From positions 1 through 64,000 of the forward strand of contig JAIQFC010000007.1 of assembly GCA_020073465.1 (NCBI GenBank): a DNA stretch of 64,000 nucleotides, read 5' to 3'. Position 1 is the first letter of the stretch. Each line of letters begins with the position of its first letter. Of this stretch, positions 1-8,533 are shown piece by piece. This stretch comes from Terriglobia bacterium. Lineage in GTDB: Bacteria; Acidobacteriota; Terriglobia; Terriglobales; Acidobacteriaceae. The position numbers were made by a program, and so were the translations under genes. The notes under the pieces are model-generated. The model saw only the letters and a program-made list of their open reading frames with translations. It made no database searches and was not told the origin of the DNA.

Positions 1-102
1 GGATTCTCGACCGGCGGCGTGCTCCTGCAAGTCGCGACTGGAGACCGTTCGGCATGTTCCAGGATAGCGTGCCGATACCGTGGGTCCCCGAAAAAAAAGT
101 GC

Positions 103-130
103 TTGACATCTCCGTATCGGAACGCATAAA
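103..130 (+). promoter_or_regulatory. Sigma70-like promoter of the TetR gene
   Basis: A perfect TTGACA (103-108) is followed after 16 bases by CATAAA (125-130). The operator palindrome at 131-145 begins directly after the -10 box, so a bound repressor would cover the transcription start. This supports autoregulation of the TetR gene. Confidence 0.55.
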
Positions 131-145
131 CTGAACAGTGTTCAG
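131..145. promoter_or_regulatory. TetR operator, copy 1 (perfect inverted repeat)
   Basis: CTGAACAGTGTTCAG is a perfect 7+1+7 inverted repeat directly after the -10 box and upstream of the TetR start codon. A near-identical copy (13 of 15 bases) lies at 801-815 in front of the permease gene, so both genes probably answer to the same repressor. Confidence 0.7.
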
Positions 146-161
146 TAAGGTCGCTGGATCT

Positions 162-770
162 ATGGGAGTGCAGGAACGCAGAGCTCGTCAGAAAAAAGGC
201 GTTCGCGAGGAAATCCTCGATGCGGCGCGCACCTTGTTCGTGAAGGAAGGATTCGAGAGCGCTTCCATCCGCAAGATCGCCGAAAAAATCGAGTACTCGC
301 CCGGTACCATCTACCTCTACTTCCGGGACAAAAGTGAAATCCTGGAGAGCATCTGCGAGGAGACTTTCTCGCGGCTGGCGCGCAAACTCGAAGGCATCAA
401 TCAGGACCCATCGCCGCCGCTCGACCGTCTTCGCCGCGGCCTGCGCGTTTATGTCGATTTTGCAGTGGAAAACCCGCACCACTATATCGTTACGTTCGTT
501 CAGGGCCACCCCGAGATCGTGGGCGCGAATTCGATCTATTGTAGCGCCGGAGGGAACTGCTTCAACAGCCTCCGCACAGGGGTCGGACGCTGTGTCGAAG
601 CGGGCCTGTTGAACAGCCAGGACGTCGACGAGGCGGCACAGGCGCTTTGGGCGGGCATCCACGGCATCTCGTCGTTGCTGGTAACCCACCCCGGATTCCC
701 GTTTGTGGAGCCGAACCGCCTGATCGACCGCGTGGTCGACATCCTCATCGAAGGGATCCGTAAGAGATGA
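162..770 (+). CDS. TetR/AcrR family transcriptional regulator
   Basis: A 202-residue one-component repressor. The N-terminal helix-turn-helix is clear at about residues 34-62 (ASIRKIAEKIEYSPGTIYLY), followed by a ligand-binding helical domain. The open frame also allows a GTG at 138, but that codon lies inside the operator palindrome, so the ATG at 162 (MGVQERRARQ) is preferred. The gene sits 79 bp upstream of a DevC-like permease, and matching palindromes stand in front of both genes. It most likely represses itself and the permease and is released by a substrate of the transporter. The inducer cannot be read from sequence. Confidence 0.9.
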   Translation: MGVQERRARQKKGVREEILDAARTLFVKEGFESASIRKIAEKIEYSPGTIYLYFRDKSEILESICEETFSRLARKLEGINQDPSPPLDRLRRGLRVYVDFAVENPHHYIVTFVQGHPEIVGANSIYCSAGGNCFNSLRTGVGRCVEAGLLNSQDVDEAAQALWAGIHGISSLLVTHPGFPFVEPNRLIDRVVDILIEGIRKR

Positions 771-800
771 CCCAATGGCAGCCAAAAAATTTGCTTCCTT

Positions 801-815
801 CTGAACGGTGTTCAC
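801..815. promoter_or_regulatory. TetR operator, copy 2
   Basis: CTGAACGGTGTTCAC differs from the operator at 131-145 at two positions and keeps the TGAAC/TGTTCA half sites. It is 35 bp upstream of the permease start, so it probably brings that gene under the adjacent TetR regulator. Confidence 0.6.
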
Positions 816-849
816 GTCCTATGCATTGTTCAGCGCAGGAGAATTTGAC

Positions 850-1968
850 ATGAACTTCGTGGCCTTGCAAATGCTCTTCGGGGATCGGGCGAAATATCTC
901 GGACTCATCTTCGCGGTCGCCTTCTCGACCTTCCTCATGTCGCACCAAAGCTCCATCTTCGCCGGCATCATGAACCGCACCACCAGCCAGATCAAGGACA
1001 TTCGCGACGCCGGCATCTGGGTCATGGACCGCAAGACGCAGTACTTCGACGAGGTGAAGGCGCTCACCGACGATGACCTCTATCGCGTGCGCGGCGTGTC
1101 CGGCGTCGATTGGGCCGTGCCCCTCTTCAAGGGCACGCCGCGAGCCAAGGCCCTCGACGGCAATTTCCGGGTCGTGATCATGATGGGGGTCGATGACGCC
1201 ACCCTGGTGGGAGCGCCGCGCAACCTGGTGCTCGGCTCTCTGGAAGACCTGCGCCGTCCCGATGCCGTCATCGTCGACCGCGTCGGTTACGAGTTCTTTT
1301 TCCCCAAGCAGGCGTACCAACTCGGCCGCACTCTCGAACTGAACGACCACCGCGTCAACATCGTGGGCATCTACAACTCGTCGGCGCCGTTTCAGAATCT
1401 GCCGGTCTTCTATTCGCGGTACAGCCAGGCCATCACTTACGTGGGCCGCGAGCGCAACCTGCTGTCGTTCGTGCTGGTCAACCCCACCGCGGGAATCGGC
1501 GCTCACGAAGTCTGCCGCCGCATCGAAGCGGTTACGGGCCTGCACGCCGCCACCTCCAGCGAGTTCGGCTGGCAGACCATCTGGTACTACATGGCGCACA
1601 CCGGCATCCCGATCAACTTCGGCATCACCATTGCCATCGCGCTGGTGGTCGGCACCATCGTCGCGGGCCAGACTTTTTACATTTTCACGCTGGAAAACCT
1701 GAAGCAGTTCGGCGCGCTGAAGGCCATCGGAGTCACTAACTGGCGAATCACGGGGATGATCCTGTTGCAGGCCCTGACGGTGGGACTGATCGGCTTTTCC
1801 ATCGGCATCGGCATGACCGCGGCGTTTTTCCAGATCACCAGGAACATCCTCGACCTGCGCGGCTTCGCTCTTTTCTCTCGCCACCAGCAAAAAAGCAGAT
1901 TCCTCGCACGCTCTCGCCTCGCGTTGCGCGGCTCCGAACGGCTCGGAATGACAACAATTCAGATCTGA
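850..1968 (+). pseudogene. DevC/FtsX-type ABC permease, 3' end replaced by a repeat
   Basis: Inner-membrane permease of the MacB/DevC kind: an N-terminal membrane helix (about residues 13-35), a long periplasmic domain, then FtsX-type helices near residues 250-275 and 300-330. The start at 850 has AGGAG at 836-840. Homology to the family stops at ...NILDLRGF; the last ~32 residues (ALFSRHQQKSRFLARSRLAL...) are translated from a dispersed intergenic repeat (about 1866-1952). The final transmembrane segment typical of DevC is therefore missing. No ABC ATPase or membrane-fusion gene follows; the next genes are ribosomal and on the other strand. Probably a broken remnant of a TetR-controlled efflux operon. 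Confidence 0.75.
1866..1952. repeat. Dispersed GGATGAC-type repeat fused to the permease 3' end
   Basis: This stretch ends in GGAATGAC and has the style of the other dispersed repeats in the window (17,729; 19,173; 53,371; 56,589; 63,515). It supplies the last codons of the permease frame, which suggests insertion or recombination at this point. Confidence 0.55.
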
Positions 1969-1995
1969 CATCTGATGGCTGAAAGCTGAGAGCTA
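1963..1995. repeat. Degenerate 7-bp tandem repeat
   Basis: About 4.5 units of period 7 (atctgac, atctgat, ggctgaa, agctgag, agct) fill the space between the permease frame and rplT. Confidence 0.5.
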
Positions 1996-2361
1996 CTACG
2001 CTGCCCCGCCGATGGCGCCCTTCGCCTGCTCGGCGAGGCTCTTAAATCCGTCCGGATCCTTGACCGCGACGTCGGCTAGTATCTTGCGATCGAGCTCGAC
2101 GCCCGCCTTCTTCAGGCCGTGGATGAACTGGTTGTAGCTCATCCCGTTCAGCTTGGCAGCAGCGCCGATGCGCACGATCCACAGCGAGCGGAACTGGCGT
2201 TTGCGCTGCTTGCGTCCGGAGTAGGCGAACTTGAGGCCACGCTCGACCGCTTCTTTCGCGGAGCGATATAGCTTTGACTTTGTGAGGAAGTATCCACTGG
2301 CGCGGTCTAATATTTTTTTGCGCTTGGCGCGGCGTTTGGTTCCGCGTTTTACACGAGGCAT
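1996..2361 (-). CDS. rplT: 50S ribosomal protein L20
   Basis: A 121-residue, very basic protein beginning [20 protein letters not shown], with the family core [16 protein letters not shown] and [20 protein letters not shown]. It binds 23S rRNA early in 50S assembly. It is the last gene of infC-rpmI-rplT on the minus strand. L20 is known in other bacteria to repress its own operon, but no leader mimic was identified here. The 173-bp gap from rpmI holds a hairpin made of 7-bp repeats, which is unusual inside this compact operon. Confidence 0.97.
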   Translation of the reverse strand: MPRVKRGTKRRAKRKKILDRASGYFLTKSKLYRSAKEAVERGLKFAYSGRKQRKRQFRSLWIVRIGAAAKLNGMSYNQFIHGLKKAGVELDRKILADVAVKDPDGFKSLAEQAKGAIGGAA

Positions 2362-2452
2362 GGTGTTCTCCTTTTGGCTTTCTATTTAACGGCGGCTGGA
2401 GGCAAGGACGTCTCGCCCTGTGGCGATTTCTGGCCTCTTCACACGCCGGAAG

Positions 2453-2534
2453 CAGTGGCCAGTGCTTAGTGACCAGTGGTCAGAAAAAGCGCGGGTGCGA
2501 CTTTCTGACCACTGCCCACTGGCCACTGATCACT
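2453..2534. repeat. Inverted pair of 7-bp repeat arrays between rpmI and rplT
   Basis: The left arm (2453-2483) reads cagtggc, cagtgct, tagtgac, cagtggt, cag. The right arm (2505-2534) reads ctgacca, ctgccca, ctggcca, ctgatca, ct. Each arm has period 7 and the two are reverse complements of one another, so the transcript can form a long imperfect hairpin inside the infC-rpmI-rplT operon. Confidence 0.7.
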
Positions 2535-2732
2535 TCACTGGTACGGAATCATCCGCAAAACTTTGGCGAGATCTCCGTAGCTCACGAGAGCGCCCGATCG
2601 CAGCTTGCGCTTCCGCTTTGTATCCTTGGAGGTCAAGATGTGACGCAGGTGCGAACGCCCGCGCTTCACCTTGCCGGTTGCAGTTTTCTTGAAACGCTTG
2701 GCGGCACCTTTGTGTGTTTTCAGTTTCGGCAT
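2535..2732 (-). CDS. rpmI: 50S ribosomal protein L35
   Basis: A 65-residue basic protein with the family opening [20 protein letters not shown] and the motif [21 protein letters not shown] (seen as [20 protein letters not shown]). Length is normal for bacterial L35. It lies between infC and rplT in the usual order. The 210-bp gap to infC is wide and includes a degenerate heptamer repeat at 2747-2778. Confidence 0.97.
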   Translation of the reverse strand: MPKLKTHKGAAKRFKKTATGKVKRGRSHLRHILTSKDTKRKRKLRSGALVSYGDLAKVLRMIPYQ

Positions 2733-2746
2733 AAGTCCTCGAAAAG

Positions 2747-2778
2747 CAGCTGTCAGCTCGCAGCCATCAGCTTTCAGT
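2747..2778. repeat. Degenerate 7-bp tandem repeat
   Basis: Units cagctgt, cagctcg, cagccat, cagcttt, cag, in the infC-rpmI spacer. Confidence 0.55.
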
Positions 2779-2942
2779 AAGTCAACGCTGTTTCAGTAAC
2801 TCGACACTCAGCAACGACAATTCTATTCGGCAAGAAACGGGCCTGGCATTTCTCGACTGTCCGCACGCCAAGTGCGAGTTACCGGGCTATTGGATTCGAC
2901 TCAGTACCCCGCGCGTCGGGCCTGCGATGCGGGCTTGGCAAC

Positions 2943-3530
2943 CTACGCCGGTGGCGGGTTCGGGCTGGGCGCGTTGTGCGCCGCAGCCTTAGCCTTCTCG
3001 GCCGCGCGTTCCTTGTCTGACTTCTTCGGCGCCAGAATCGCGTGCAGCGTATTCCCTTCCTGGCGTGGACGGAACTCCACGATGCTCATCGGCTCGACGT
3101 CCTTGATCAACCGCTCCAGAATCTGGCGTCCCAGACCGGTTCGCGTCATCTCGCGGCCGCGGAAAAAGATCGTTGCCTTGACCTTGTCGCCCTCGTCCAG
3201 GAAGCGCAGCACGTGATTCTTTTTGGTCTCGTAATCGTGGTCGTCCACGTTGATGCGGAACTTGACCTCTTTTACGGTGATCGTCTTCTGGTGCTTCTTG
3301 GCTTCGCGCTCTTTCTTTTCCTGCTGGTAGAGATACTTCCCATAGTCCATGATGCGGCACACGGGAGGCTGCGCGGTGGGCGAAATCTCAACCAGGTCCA
3401 GATTTTTCTCGCGGGCTTTCTTGAGCGCTTCGTAGGGCGGCATGATGCCAAGCTGCTGCCCTTCGTCGTCAATCACGCGGATTTCACGCGCCCGAATGCG
3501 ATCGTTGGTGCGGATAAAACGTTTGTCGAT
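2943..3530 (-). CDS. infC: Translation initiation factor IF-3, AUC start
   Basis: Binds the 30S subunit, keeps the subunits apart and checks start-codon pairing. The conserved IF-3 opening (IDKRFIRTNDRIRAREIRVI) is encoded upstream of the first ordinary start codon (GTG at 3476) and begins at an ATC codon at 3528-3530. GGAGG (about 3536-3540) lies five bases ahead of it. IF-3 genes are known to use rare starts such as AUU, AUC or AUA, which lets IF-3 limit its own synthesis. With the AUC start the protein has 195 residues; from GTG it would lose 18 conserved residues. The C-terminal tail (KAKAAAHNAPSPNPPPA) is low-complexity. First gene of infC-rpmI-rplT; thrS, a common upstream neighbour, is not present here. 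Confidence 0.95.
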   Translation of the reverse strand: MDKRFIRTNDRIRAREIRVIDDEGQQLGIMPPYEALKKAREKNLDLVEISPTAQPPVCRIMDYGKYLYQQEKKEREAKKHQKTITVKEVKFRINVDDHDYETKKNHVLRFLDEGDKVKATIFFRGREMTRTGLGRQILERLIKDVEPMSIVEFRPRQEGNTLHAILAPKKSDKERAAEKAKAAAHNAPSPNPPPA

Positions 3531-3919
3531 ACAATCCTCCGTGCTCTAAGCGACTGAGAATAAAGAATTATAGCATGGGTGATGAGTGAACAATGCCAGC
3601 GCTTCGACAGCGCAAGCGTATCTCGGCGCAATCAAGAAAGAGGGTGATACTCCTTGGTGGTGCACTGCCTCATGGCAGATAAAGTCCCGCAGGGTAACGG
3701 TCGTGCATGCGTGACGGCAGTCACATTCGCGCGCAGTACCTTTGTGGTTCTATCCCGTGCAGGGATTTTCTTGACACGCAAAAGCGGTCACTGTATTGTC
3801 CCGACCCATAAGTCGGGCCCACAAGCTTGGGCACAGGTAGCAACTGCGCACGGCCTCTGCTTTCCCCCTCAGGCCGGCGAGTGCCCGAGCCGAGAGAACC
3901 CCCACAGGTGAAATGTGCC
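3531..3919. promoter_or_regulatory. Divergent intergenic region with a promoter for the DUF3857 gene
   Basis: This 389-bp gap separates infC (minus) from the DUF3857 gene (plus). It holds the infC ribosome-binding site at its left edge and a well-formed promoter: TTGACA at 3771-3776, 17 bases, TATTGT at 3794-3799, reading towards the DUF3857 gene. No further gene was found. Confidence 0.55.
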
Positions 3920-5628
3920 ATGGCAACTCCTCGTTCCTCTTCTATTAGTGGTATTCCGTCGTTCGCGCTGACTGCGCTATTGGCAGCCGTGTTGCTTGGT
4001 GTAATTCCGGTTCGTGCGGGGGTGGGCTTCCAGCCCGTTTCCCAGGAAGAGCTCAAGATGACCAGCGAACCACAGGCTCCGGGGGCTCCGGCCATCATTT
4101 TGTACCGCCAGGTCGACCGCGACGACAACGGCCGAACTTCACATGAAGACAACTATTACCGGATCAAGATCCTCACCGAAGAGGGGCGCAAGTACGGGGA
4201 CATTGAGATCCCGTTCTTCCGGCAAACCGGGAGTGTTGTGGGCATCCATGCGCGTTCGATCCGGCCCGACGGCACGATTGCGGAGTTTGATGGAAAGATC
4301 TACGAGAAGACGATTGCCAAGGCGAAGGGACTGAAGTATCTCGCCAAGACGTTCACGCTCCCGGACGTGAAGGTCGGAAGCATTATCGAGTATTCCTACA
4401 CGATCGACCTCCAGGAGAATGCCCTTTTCGAATCGCACTGGATCCTGAGCGATGAGCTGTTCACCAAGAATGCCGGGTTCTCGCTGAAGCCATACGTCGG
4501 CAACTACATGAATCCGTTCCGCCTTCGGTGGACCTGGCAAGGACTGCCGACCGGCGTCCAGCCTAAACAGGGTCCCGAGGGCATCGTCCGGATGGAAGTC
4601 ACCAACATTGCTGCCTTCCCGACCGAAGACTTCATGCCCCCGGCAGACGCCTTGAAGTCGCGCGTCGACTTCATCTACACCGATGATCTCCCCGATAAAG
4701 ATGCCGATGCCTTCTGGAAGAGGATCGGGAAGCAGCGGAACGCCACTTTGGAGAGTTTTGTGGGAAAGCGCAAGGCGATGGAAGGAGCGGTCGCACAAAT
4801 TGTATCGCCGAATGATCCGCCGGAAGTGAAACTGCGCAAGATCTATGACCGCGTCCAACAGATTCGCAACACCTCGTACGAGATACGGAAAACCCAGCAG
4901 GAAGAAAAACGCGAGAATGAAAAACCCGCGGGCAACGTCGAGGAAGTCTGGAAGCGCGGATATGGCGACGGCCAGCAACTGACCTGGCTCTACCTCGCTT
5001 TGGTTCGAGCAGCAGGGTTCGAAGCCTATGGATGCTGGGTGTCGGAGCGCAGCAAATACTTCTTCGACGCCAAGGTCATGGAAAGCCGCAAGCTGAATGC
5101 AAATATCGTGCTGGTGAAGCTGAACGGCAAGGAGCTTTACTTCGATCCGGGAGCTGCCTTCACCCCCTTCGGCCTGCTGACCTGGTCAGAAACCGGCGTG
5201 CCCGGGCTGCGCCTGGACAAGGACGGGGGAACGTGGATCCAGACCACGCTTCCACATAGTGTGGAGTCGCAGATTCACCGCCAGGCAAAGCTGAAGTTGT
5301 CCGACACCGGAGATCTGGAGGGCGAGCTGACGGTCACCTACACCGGGCTTGAAGCCATGTACCGCCGGCTGGAGGAACTCCACCAGGACGATACTACGCG
5401 CAAAAAATTCCTGGAAGACTCGGTGAAGGAACAGATTCCTGCCGCCGCCGAACTGGAACTGACCAACACGCCGGATTGGACGAGTGCCGAAACGCCGCTC
5501 GTAGCAGTCCTGAACCTCAAGATCTCCGGCTGGGCCTCGAGTGCCGGGAAGCGTGCGATGCTTCCGGTTGGTTTCTTCAGCGCGTACGAGAAGCGCGTTT
5601 TCGAGCATGCCAATCGGGTGCATCCCAT

Positions 5629-5636
5629 CTACTTTG
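5629..5636. repeat. Target-site duplication, left copy
   Basis: CTACTTTG flanks the left end of the element and is repeated exactly at 9542-9549. Eight bases is the duplication length known for the IS1595 family. Confidence 0.95.
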
Positions 5637-5663
5637 GGCAATTATATACTTGCCGTACCATAA
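5637..5663 (+). repeat. Left terminal inverted repeat of the IS1595 element
   Basis: A 27-bp end beginning GGCAATTATATACTTG. It matches the reverse complement of 9515-9541 at 25 of 27 positions. Confidence 0.93.
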
Positions 5664-5687
5664 CCCTGAGTGCCATAATTCCCGCTC

Positions 5688-5990
5688 ATGGCCGACCTCT
5701 CCATTCACGAAATCCTGCGGGCTATCAAGAAAAAGCACGTCAGACGCGCGATTGCGTATATTGACGGTCACGGTGTTCCAAAGGGACGCAACTCCACTCG
5801 CTATTCGGTGAGAGGACGCAAAGGTGCCCTCTACCCACCGAAATACGTTGTCTGTGTCGCTGCTTTTTATGCCACTGGCCGTACACTAAAACCAGATGAG
5901 CATAGTGGCGGCAGGCAAAGCAATGATGTACTCACCGGGCTCAAGTTTAGGATCATCCAGCATCCGAGCAACCTTCCCGAGGAGTCATGA
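5688..5990 (+). CDS. Passenger protein 1, small conserved-looking protein
   Basis: A 100-residue soluble protein, first gene inside the IS1595 element, starting at ATG 5688 just 24 bp from the left inverted repeat. It has a basic N-terminal half (IHEILRAIKKKHVRRAIAYI) and the stretches GALYPPKYVVCVAAFYATG and EHSGGRQSNDVLTGLKFRI. The pattern of a tyrosine-proline-proline-lysine motif followed by a glycine-rich GG..(T/S)N..L motif recalls the N-terminal head domain of ScoMcrA-like modification-dependent endonucleases, but this is from memory and weak. No nuclease domain is attached. It is co-oriented with the ParB-like and methyltransferase genes and may act with them on DNA. Confidence 0.75.
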   Translation: MADLSIHEILRAIKKKHVRRAIAYIDGHGVPKGRNSTRYSVRGRKGALYPPKYVVCVAAFYATGRTLKPDEHSGGRQSNDVLTGLKFRIIQHPSNLPEES

Positions 5991-6022
5991 AGGCGGCAAA
6001 CAGAGCAAAAGCGTGAGTAGAG

Positions 6023-6028
6023 TATAAT
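6023..6028 (+). promoter_or_regulatory. Possible -10 box before the ParB-like gene
   Basis: A perfect TATAAT lies 40 bp upstream of the ParB-like start. No good -35 box is seen at the expected distance, so this is tentative. A purine-rich GAGGGGGAG (about 6042-6050) lies between it and the start codon. Confidence 0.3.
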
Positions 6029-6068
6029 TCGGGCCGATCCTGAGGGGGAGAAAAGAGGCCCGCCTTTC

Positions 6069-7394
6069 GTGTCTGAAATCATTTCGATTCCAGTCTCAGG
6101 TCTCCTACTAGACGCCGAGAATCCACGTCTCCCACAACCAAACGTTGGCCAGCGAGAAGCACTGCGAGCACTAGCGCAACAGCAGAATCGTAAGCTGATC
6201 GCTCTGGCGAAGGACATCGTTCTTCACGGGATCAATCCAACGGAGCTTCCAATCGTAATCCGAACAGGCGACGATCTCGGACGATACGTCGTGCTTGAGG
6301 GCAATCGCCGCCTTGCTGCACTCAAATCATTGGAGAATCCCGAATCTCTTATAGGCGCACTCCAACCCAATGATCTCACCGAGATGCGGAAGTGGAGCAA
6401 ACAGTATCAAGAGAATCCCATCGAATCACTGCAATGTTTCGTCGTTGAAACCAAGCCGGAATCGCAACACTGGATGGAATTGCGGCACACCGGAGGGCAG
6501 AATGAGGGTGCGGCAATCGTCCCGTGGGGTGCTGACGATGCTGCACGGTTCCGTGCCCGTTCTGGCAACATCCCGTTCCACACTCAGGCTCTTGATCTTC
6601 TGGAAAACCGTGGCGACCTGACACCAGATAAGCGGAAGAAGGTGAAGTCTGCGAGTCTGAAACGCATCATCGGCACACCAGAAGTACGAGAGAAATTGGG
6701 CATCGAATTAGAGGACGGAAAACTCAAATTGCTGGCGGATGAACGCCACGTTGCGAAAGCCCTACTGCACGTGGTCAATGATCTGATCTCGGGCGCGGTG
6801 ACCACGAAAGACATCTACCATAAGCCCCAGCGCATTGATTATGCCAACAAGTTGCCAGCCGCCATCGTGGTCAAACCTACGATCGCCAGCGGCCACGGCG
6901 TCGCAGTCAGCGCGAAAGGCGGGAAGCCCACGGCCCCGAAGGCAACTGTAGGCTCCGGCCCCGTGATACACAAAGACAGGCTGATGCCACGCGGTCTTGT
7001 CCTAAACATCACCGACCCGCGACTCCAACGAATTGCGAAGGAACTTAAAACCCTGAGTCTCATCGAATATACAAATGCAGTGAGCGTGCTATTCCGCGTT
7101 TTCATCGAACTGAGTGCCGATGATTACATTGGTCGTCAGAAACTTACGCCAGCAAATGACAAGTTGAGCACAAAACTGTTGGCAGTCACGCAAGACCTGA
7201 TCGCTCGTAAGAAACTTACGACAGCACAGGCTGCGCCCGTGCGCCTCACGTGCCGCAAAGATTCCTTTCTTGCACCGTCAACGGCGCTGATGAACGAATA
7301 CGTTCACAACAAATTCATCTTCCCGGCTCCGGGTGATCTCCGCGCCTATTGGGACAGCGTGCAGTCATTCGTGCAGGCTGTTTGGGCACCGTGA
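6069..7394 (+). CDS. Passenger protein 2, ParB/Srx-like N-terminal domain protein
   Basis: A 441-residue protein starting at GTG 6069. The N-terminal third has ParB-family signatures: [11 protein letters not shown] near residues 11-22 and [14 protein letters not shown] near residues 78-91, the latter matching the EGNRR form of the ParB nucleotide/nuclease motif. The middle (about residues 180-260) is helical and charged. The C-terminal ~120 residues include [16 protein letters not shown] and [11 protein letters not shown], which could be a separate helical domain. Stand-alone ParB-like proteins beside methyltransferases occur in phages and modification or defence loci. Here it lies 78 bp after passenger 1 and 52 bp before the methyltransferase. 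It is unlikely to be a chromosome-partition ParB: there is no ParA and no clear helix-turn-helix. Confidence 0.85.
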   Translation: MSEIISIPVSGLLLDAENPRLPQPNVGQREALRALAQQQNRKLIALAKDIVLHGINPTELPIVIRTGDDLGRYVVLEGNRRLAALKSLENPESLIGALQPNDLTEMRKWSKQYQENPIESLQCFVVETKPESQHWMELRHTGGQNEGAAIVPWGADDAARFRARSGNIPFHTQALDLLENRGDLTPDKRKKVKSASLKRIIGTPEVREKLGIELEDGKLKLLADERHVAKALLHVVNDLISGAVTTKDIYHKPQRIDYANKLPAAIVVKPTIASGHGVAVSAKGGKPTAPKATVGSGPVIHKDRLMPRGLVLNITDPRLQRIAKELKTLSLIEYTNAVSVLFRVFIELSADDYIGRQKLTPANDKLSTKLLAVTQDLIARKKLTTAQAAPVRLTCRKDSFLAPSTALMNEYVHNKFIFPAPGDLRAYWDSVQSFVQAVWAP

Positions 7395-7446
7395 AAGTCG
7401 AATAAGCTGGCCAAGATTAGCAACTTACTGTACATTCAGGACACGA

Positions 7447-8502
7447 ATGCCGTTCTACACTCCTCTTCGCTATCCAGGTGGAAAGCGCCGACTGGCGAGC
7501 GTGGTGGTGCGCCTACTCGAAGAGAACGGCTTGAAAGATATTCAGTACGTAGAACCTTATGCTGGCGGGTCGGCCATCGCACTCGATCTCTTGTTCGGCG
7601 AATACGCCTCAGTAATTCATATCAATGATCTCAGTCGCCCGGTGTATGCGTTCTGGCATTCGGTCCTGAACGACACGACAGAACTCTGTCGAAGAATTGA
7701 GCGCGTCAGCCTTACGATGCGCGAATGGAGGAAGCAACGTGCTGTTTTCGACCAACGGGATACCGTGGACATTTCCGATCTTGGCTTCGCGGCTCTCTTC
7801 CTGAATAGAACCAATCGCTCCGGTATCATTTCGGGCGGCGTAATTGGCGGCAAAAAGCAGACGGGCAAGTGGCCAATAGACGCCAGATTCAACAAAGACG
7901 AACTCGTTCAACGGATCAGGAAAATTCGCAGATACGCCAGTCGCATCCGGCTCTACCAGCAGGATGCGCTAGATTTTACAGTCCGCACGCTTCCCACGCT
8001 GGGATCAAATACGTTTGCGTTTTTTGATCCTCCGTACATCGAGAATGGCAAAGATTTATACCTCAACACCTACACAATCGAAGACCATCGCCAGATTGCC
8101 GCGTGCATAGCAAGATTAGAAGTGCCGTGGATTGTCACCTACGATTATGCTGCAACGCGCTACCGACTCTACCAGCATCGCCGCATGGTCTTTGGCCTTC
8201 CGTACAGTGCTCAAGATCGCTACGAAGGTAAAGAGGTGATGTTTTTTTCAGATCGCCTCAAACTGCCCAAAGAATGGCAACCCGCCGTTCGGTTAACCTT
8301 GTCGGCTCCGAAGAGTCTGTATCCCTTCTATGGCATAATGGACGTAATGAAGCCTCACCCCAAGATGGAAGAGGGGCCGCAAGCGGCTGATAGGTTCGTC
8401 CGGGCACTCAAGACTGTTCTTGCCGTTCCAAAGGACACCGTTCCAAACCCTTTCCATAAGCCCCGACAGAAAAGAAAAAAGCCAGCAAGCCGCAAGGCTT
8501 AA
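7447..8502 (+). CDS. Passenger protein 3, D12-class DNA adenine methyltransferase
   Basis: A 351-residue Dam-like N6-adenine methyltransferase. [11 protein letters not shown] at residues 5-15 is the usual D12 opening, VEPYAGGSA (about 37-45) is the AdoMet-binding motif I, and [10 protein letters not shown] (about 195-204) is the catalytic DPPY motif IV; motif order fits the alpha class. The ATG at 7447 puts the conserved opening at the N-terminus; 38 further upstream codons (from 7333) overlap the ParB-like gene and show no family match. The C-terminus is a lysine/arginine tail ([13 protein letters not shown]). No cognate restriction nuclease is obvious, so it may be an orphan modifier or work with the ParB-like protein. 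Its recognition site cannot be read from sequence. Confidence 0.93.
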   Translation: MPFYTPLRYPGGKRRLASVVVRLLEENGLKDIQYVEPYAGGSAIALDLLFGEYASVIHINDLSRPVYAFWHSVLNDTTELCRRIERVSLTMREWRKQRAVFDQRDTVDISDLGFAALFLNRTNRSGIISGGVIGGKKQTGKWPIDARFNKDELVQRIRKIRRYASRIRLYQQDALDFTVRTLPTLGSNTFAFFDPPYIENGKDLYLNTYTIEDHRQIAACIARLEVPWIVTYDYAATRYRLYQHRRMVFGLPYSAQDRYEGKEVMFFSDRLKLPKEWQPAVRLTLSAPKSLYPFYGIMDVMKPHPKMEEGPQAADRFVRALKTVLAVPKDTVPNPFHKPRQKRKKPASRKA

Positions 8503-8533
8503 CCAGCTTTTCGTCTCCCTCTGTTCTGTCGTT

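Larger units (their letters stand above)
3920..5764 (+). pseudogene. DUF3857/transglutaminase-like protein, N-terminal part, split by an IS1595 element
   Basis: Starts at ATG 3920 with a signal peptide (hydrophobic ALTALLAAVLLGVIPVRAG). A DUF3857 domain follows, then a transglutaminase-like domain. At the position of the family's catalytic cysteine (GDCKDKA in the next gene) this protein reads GYGDGQQLT, so the cysteine is absent. Native coding ends at 5636, where the element begins; the frame runs on into it to 5764. Joining 3920-5636 to 9550-9833 gives 2,001 bases, an intact 666-residue frame reading RVHPIYF-EYPWEKLDE across the junction. The gene was therefore whole before the insertion. 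Function of the family is not established; it appears secreted or periplasmic. Confidence 0.9.

Noticed and set aside
745-1971. Long minus-strand frame (408 codons) opposite the permease gene
   Set aside because: The plus-strand frame has clear ABC permease features and a ribosome-binding site; the antisense product is rich in histidine, arginine and aspartate with no recognisable domain.
6069-7394. Chromosome partition ParB
   Set aside because: No ParA, no parS-like site and the protein lies inside an IS element beside a methyltransferase.
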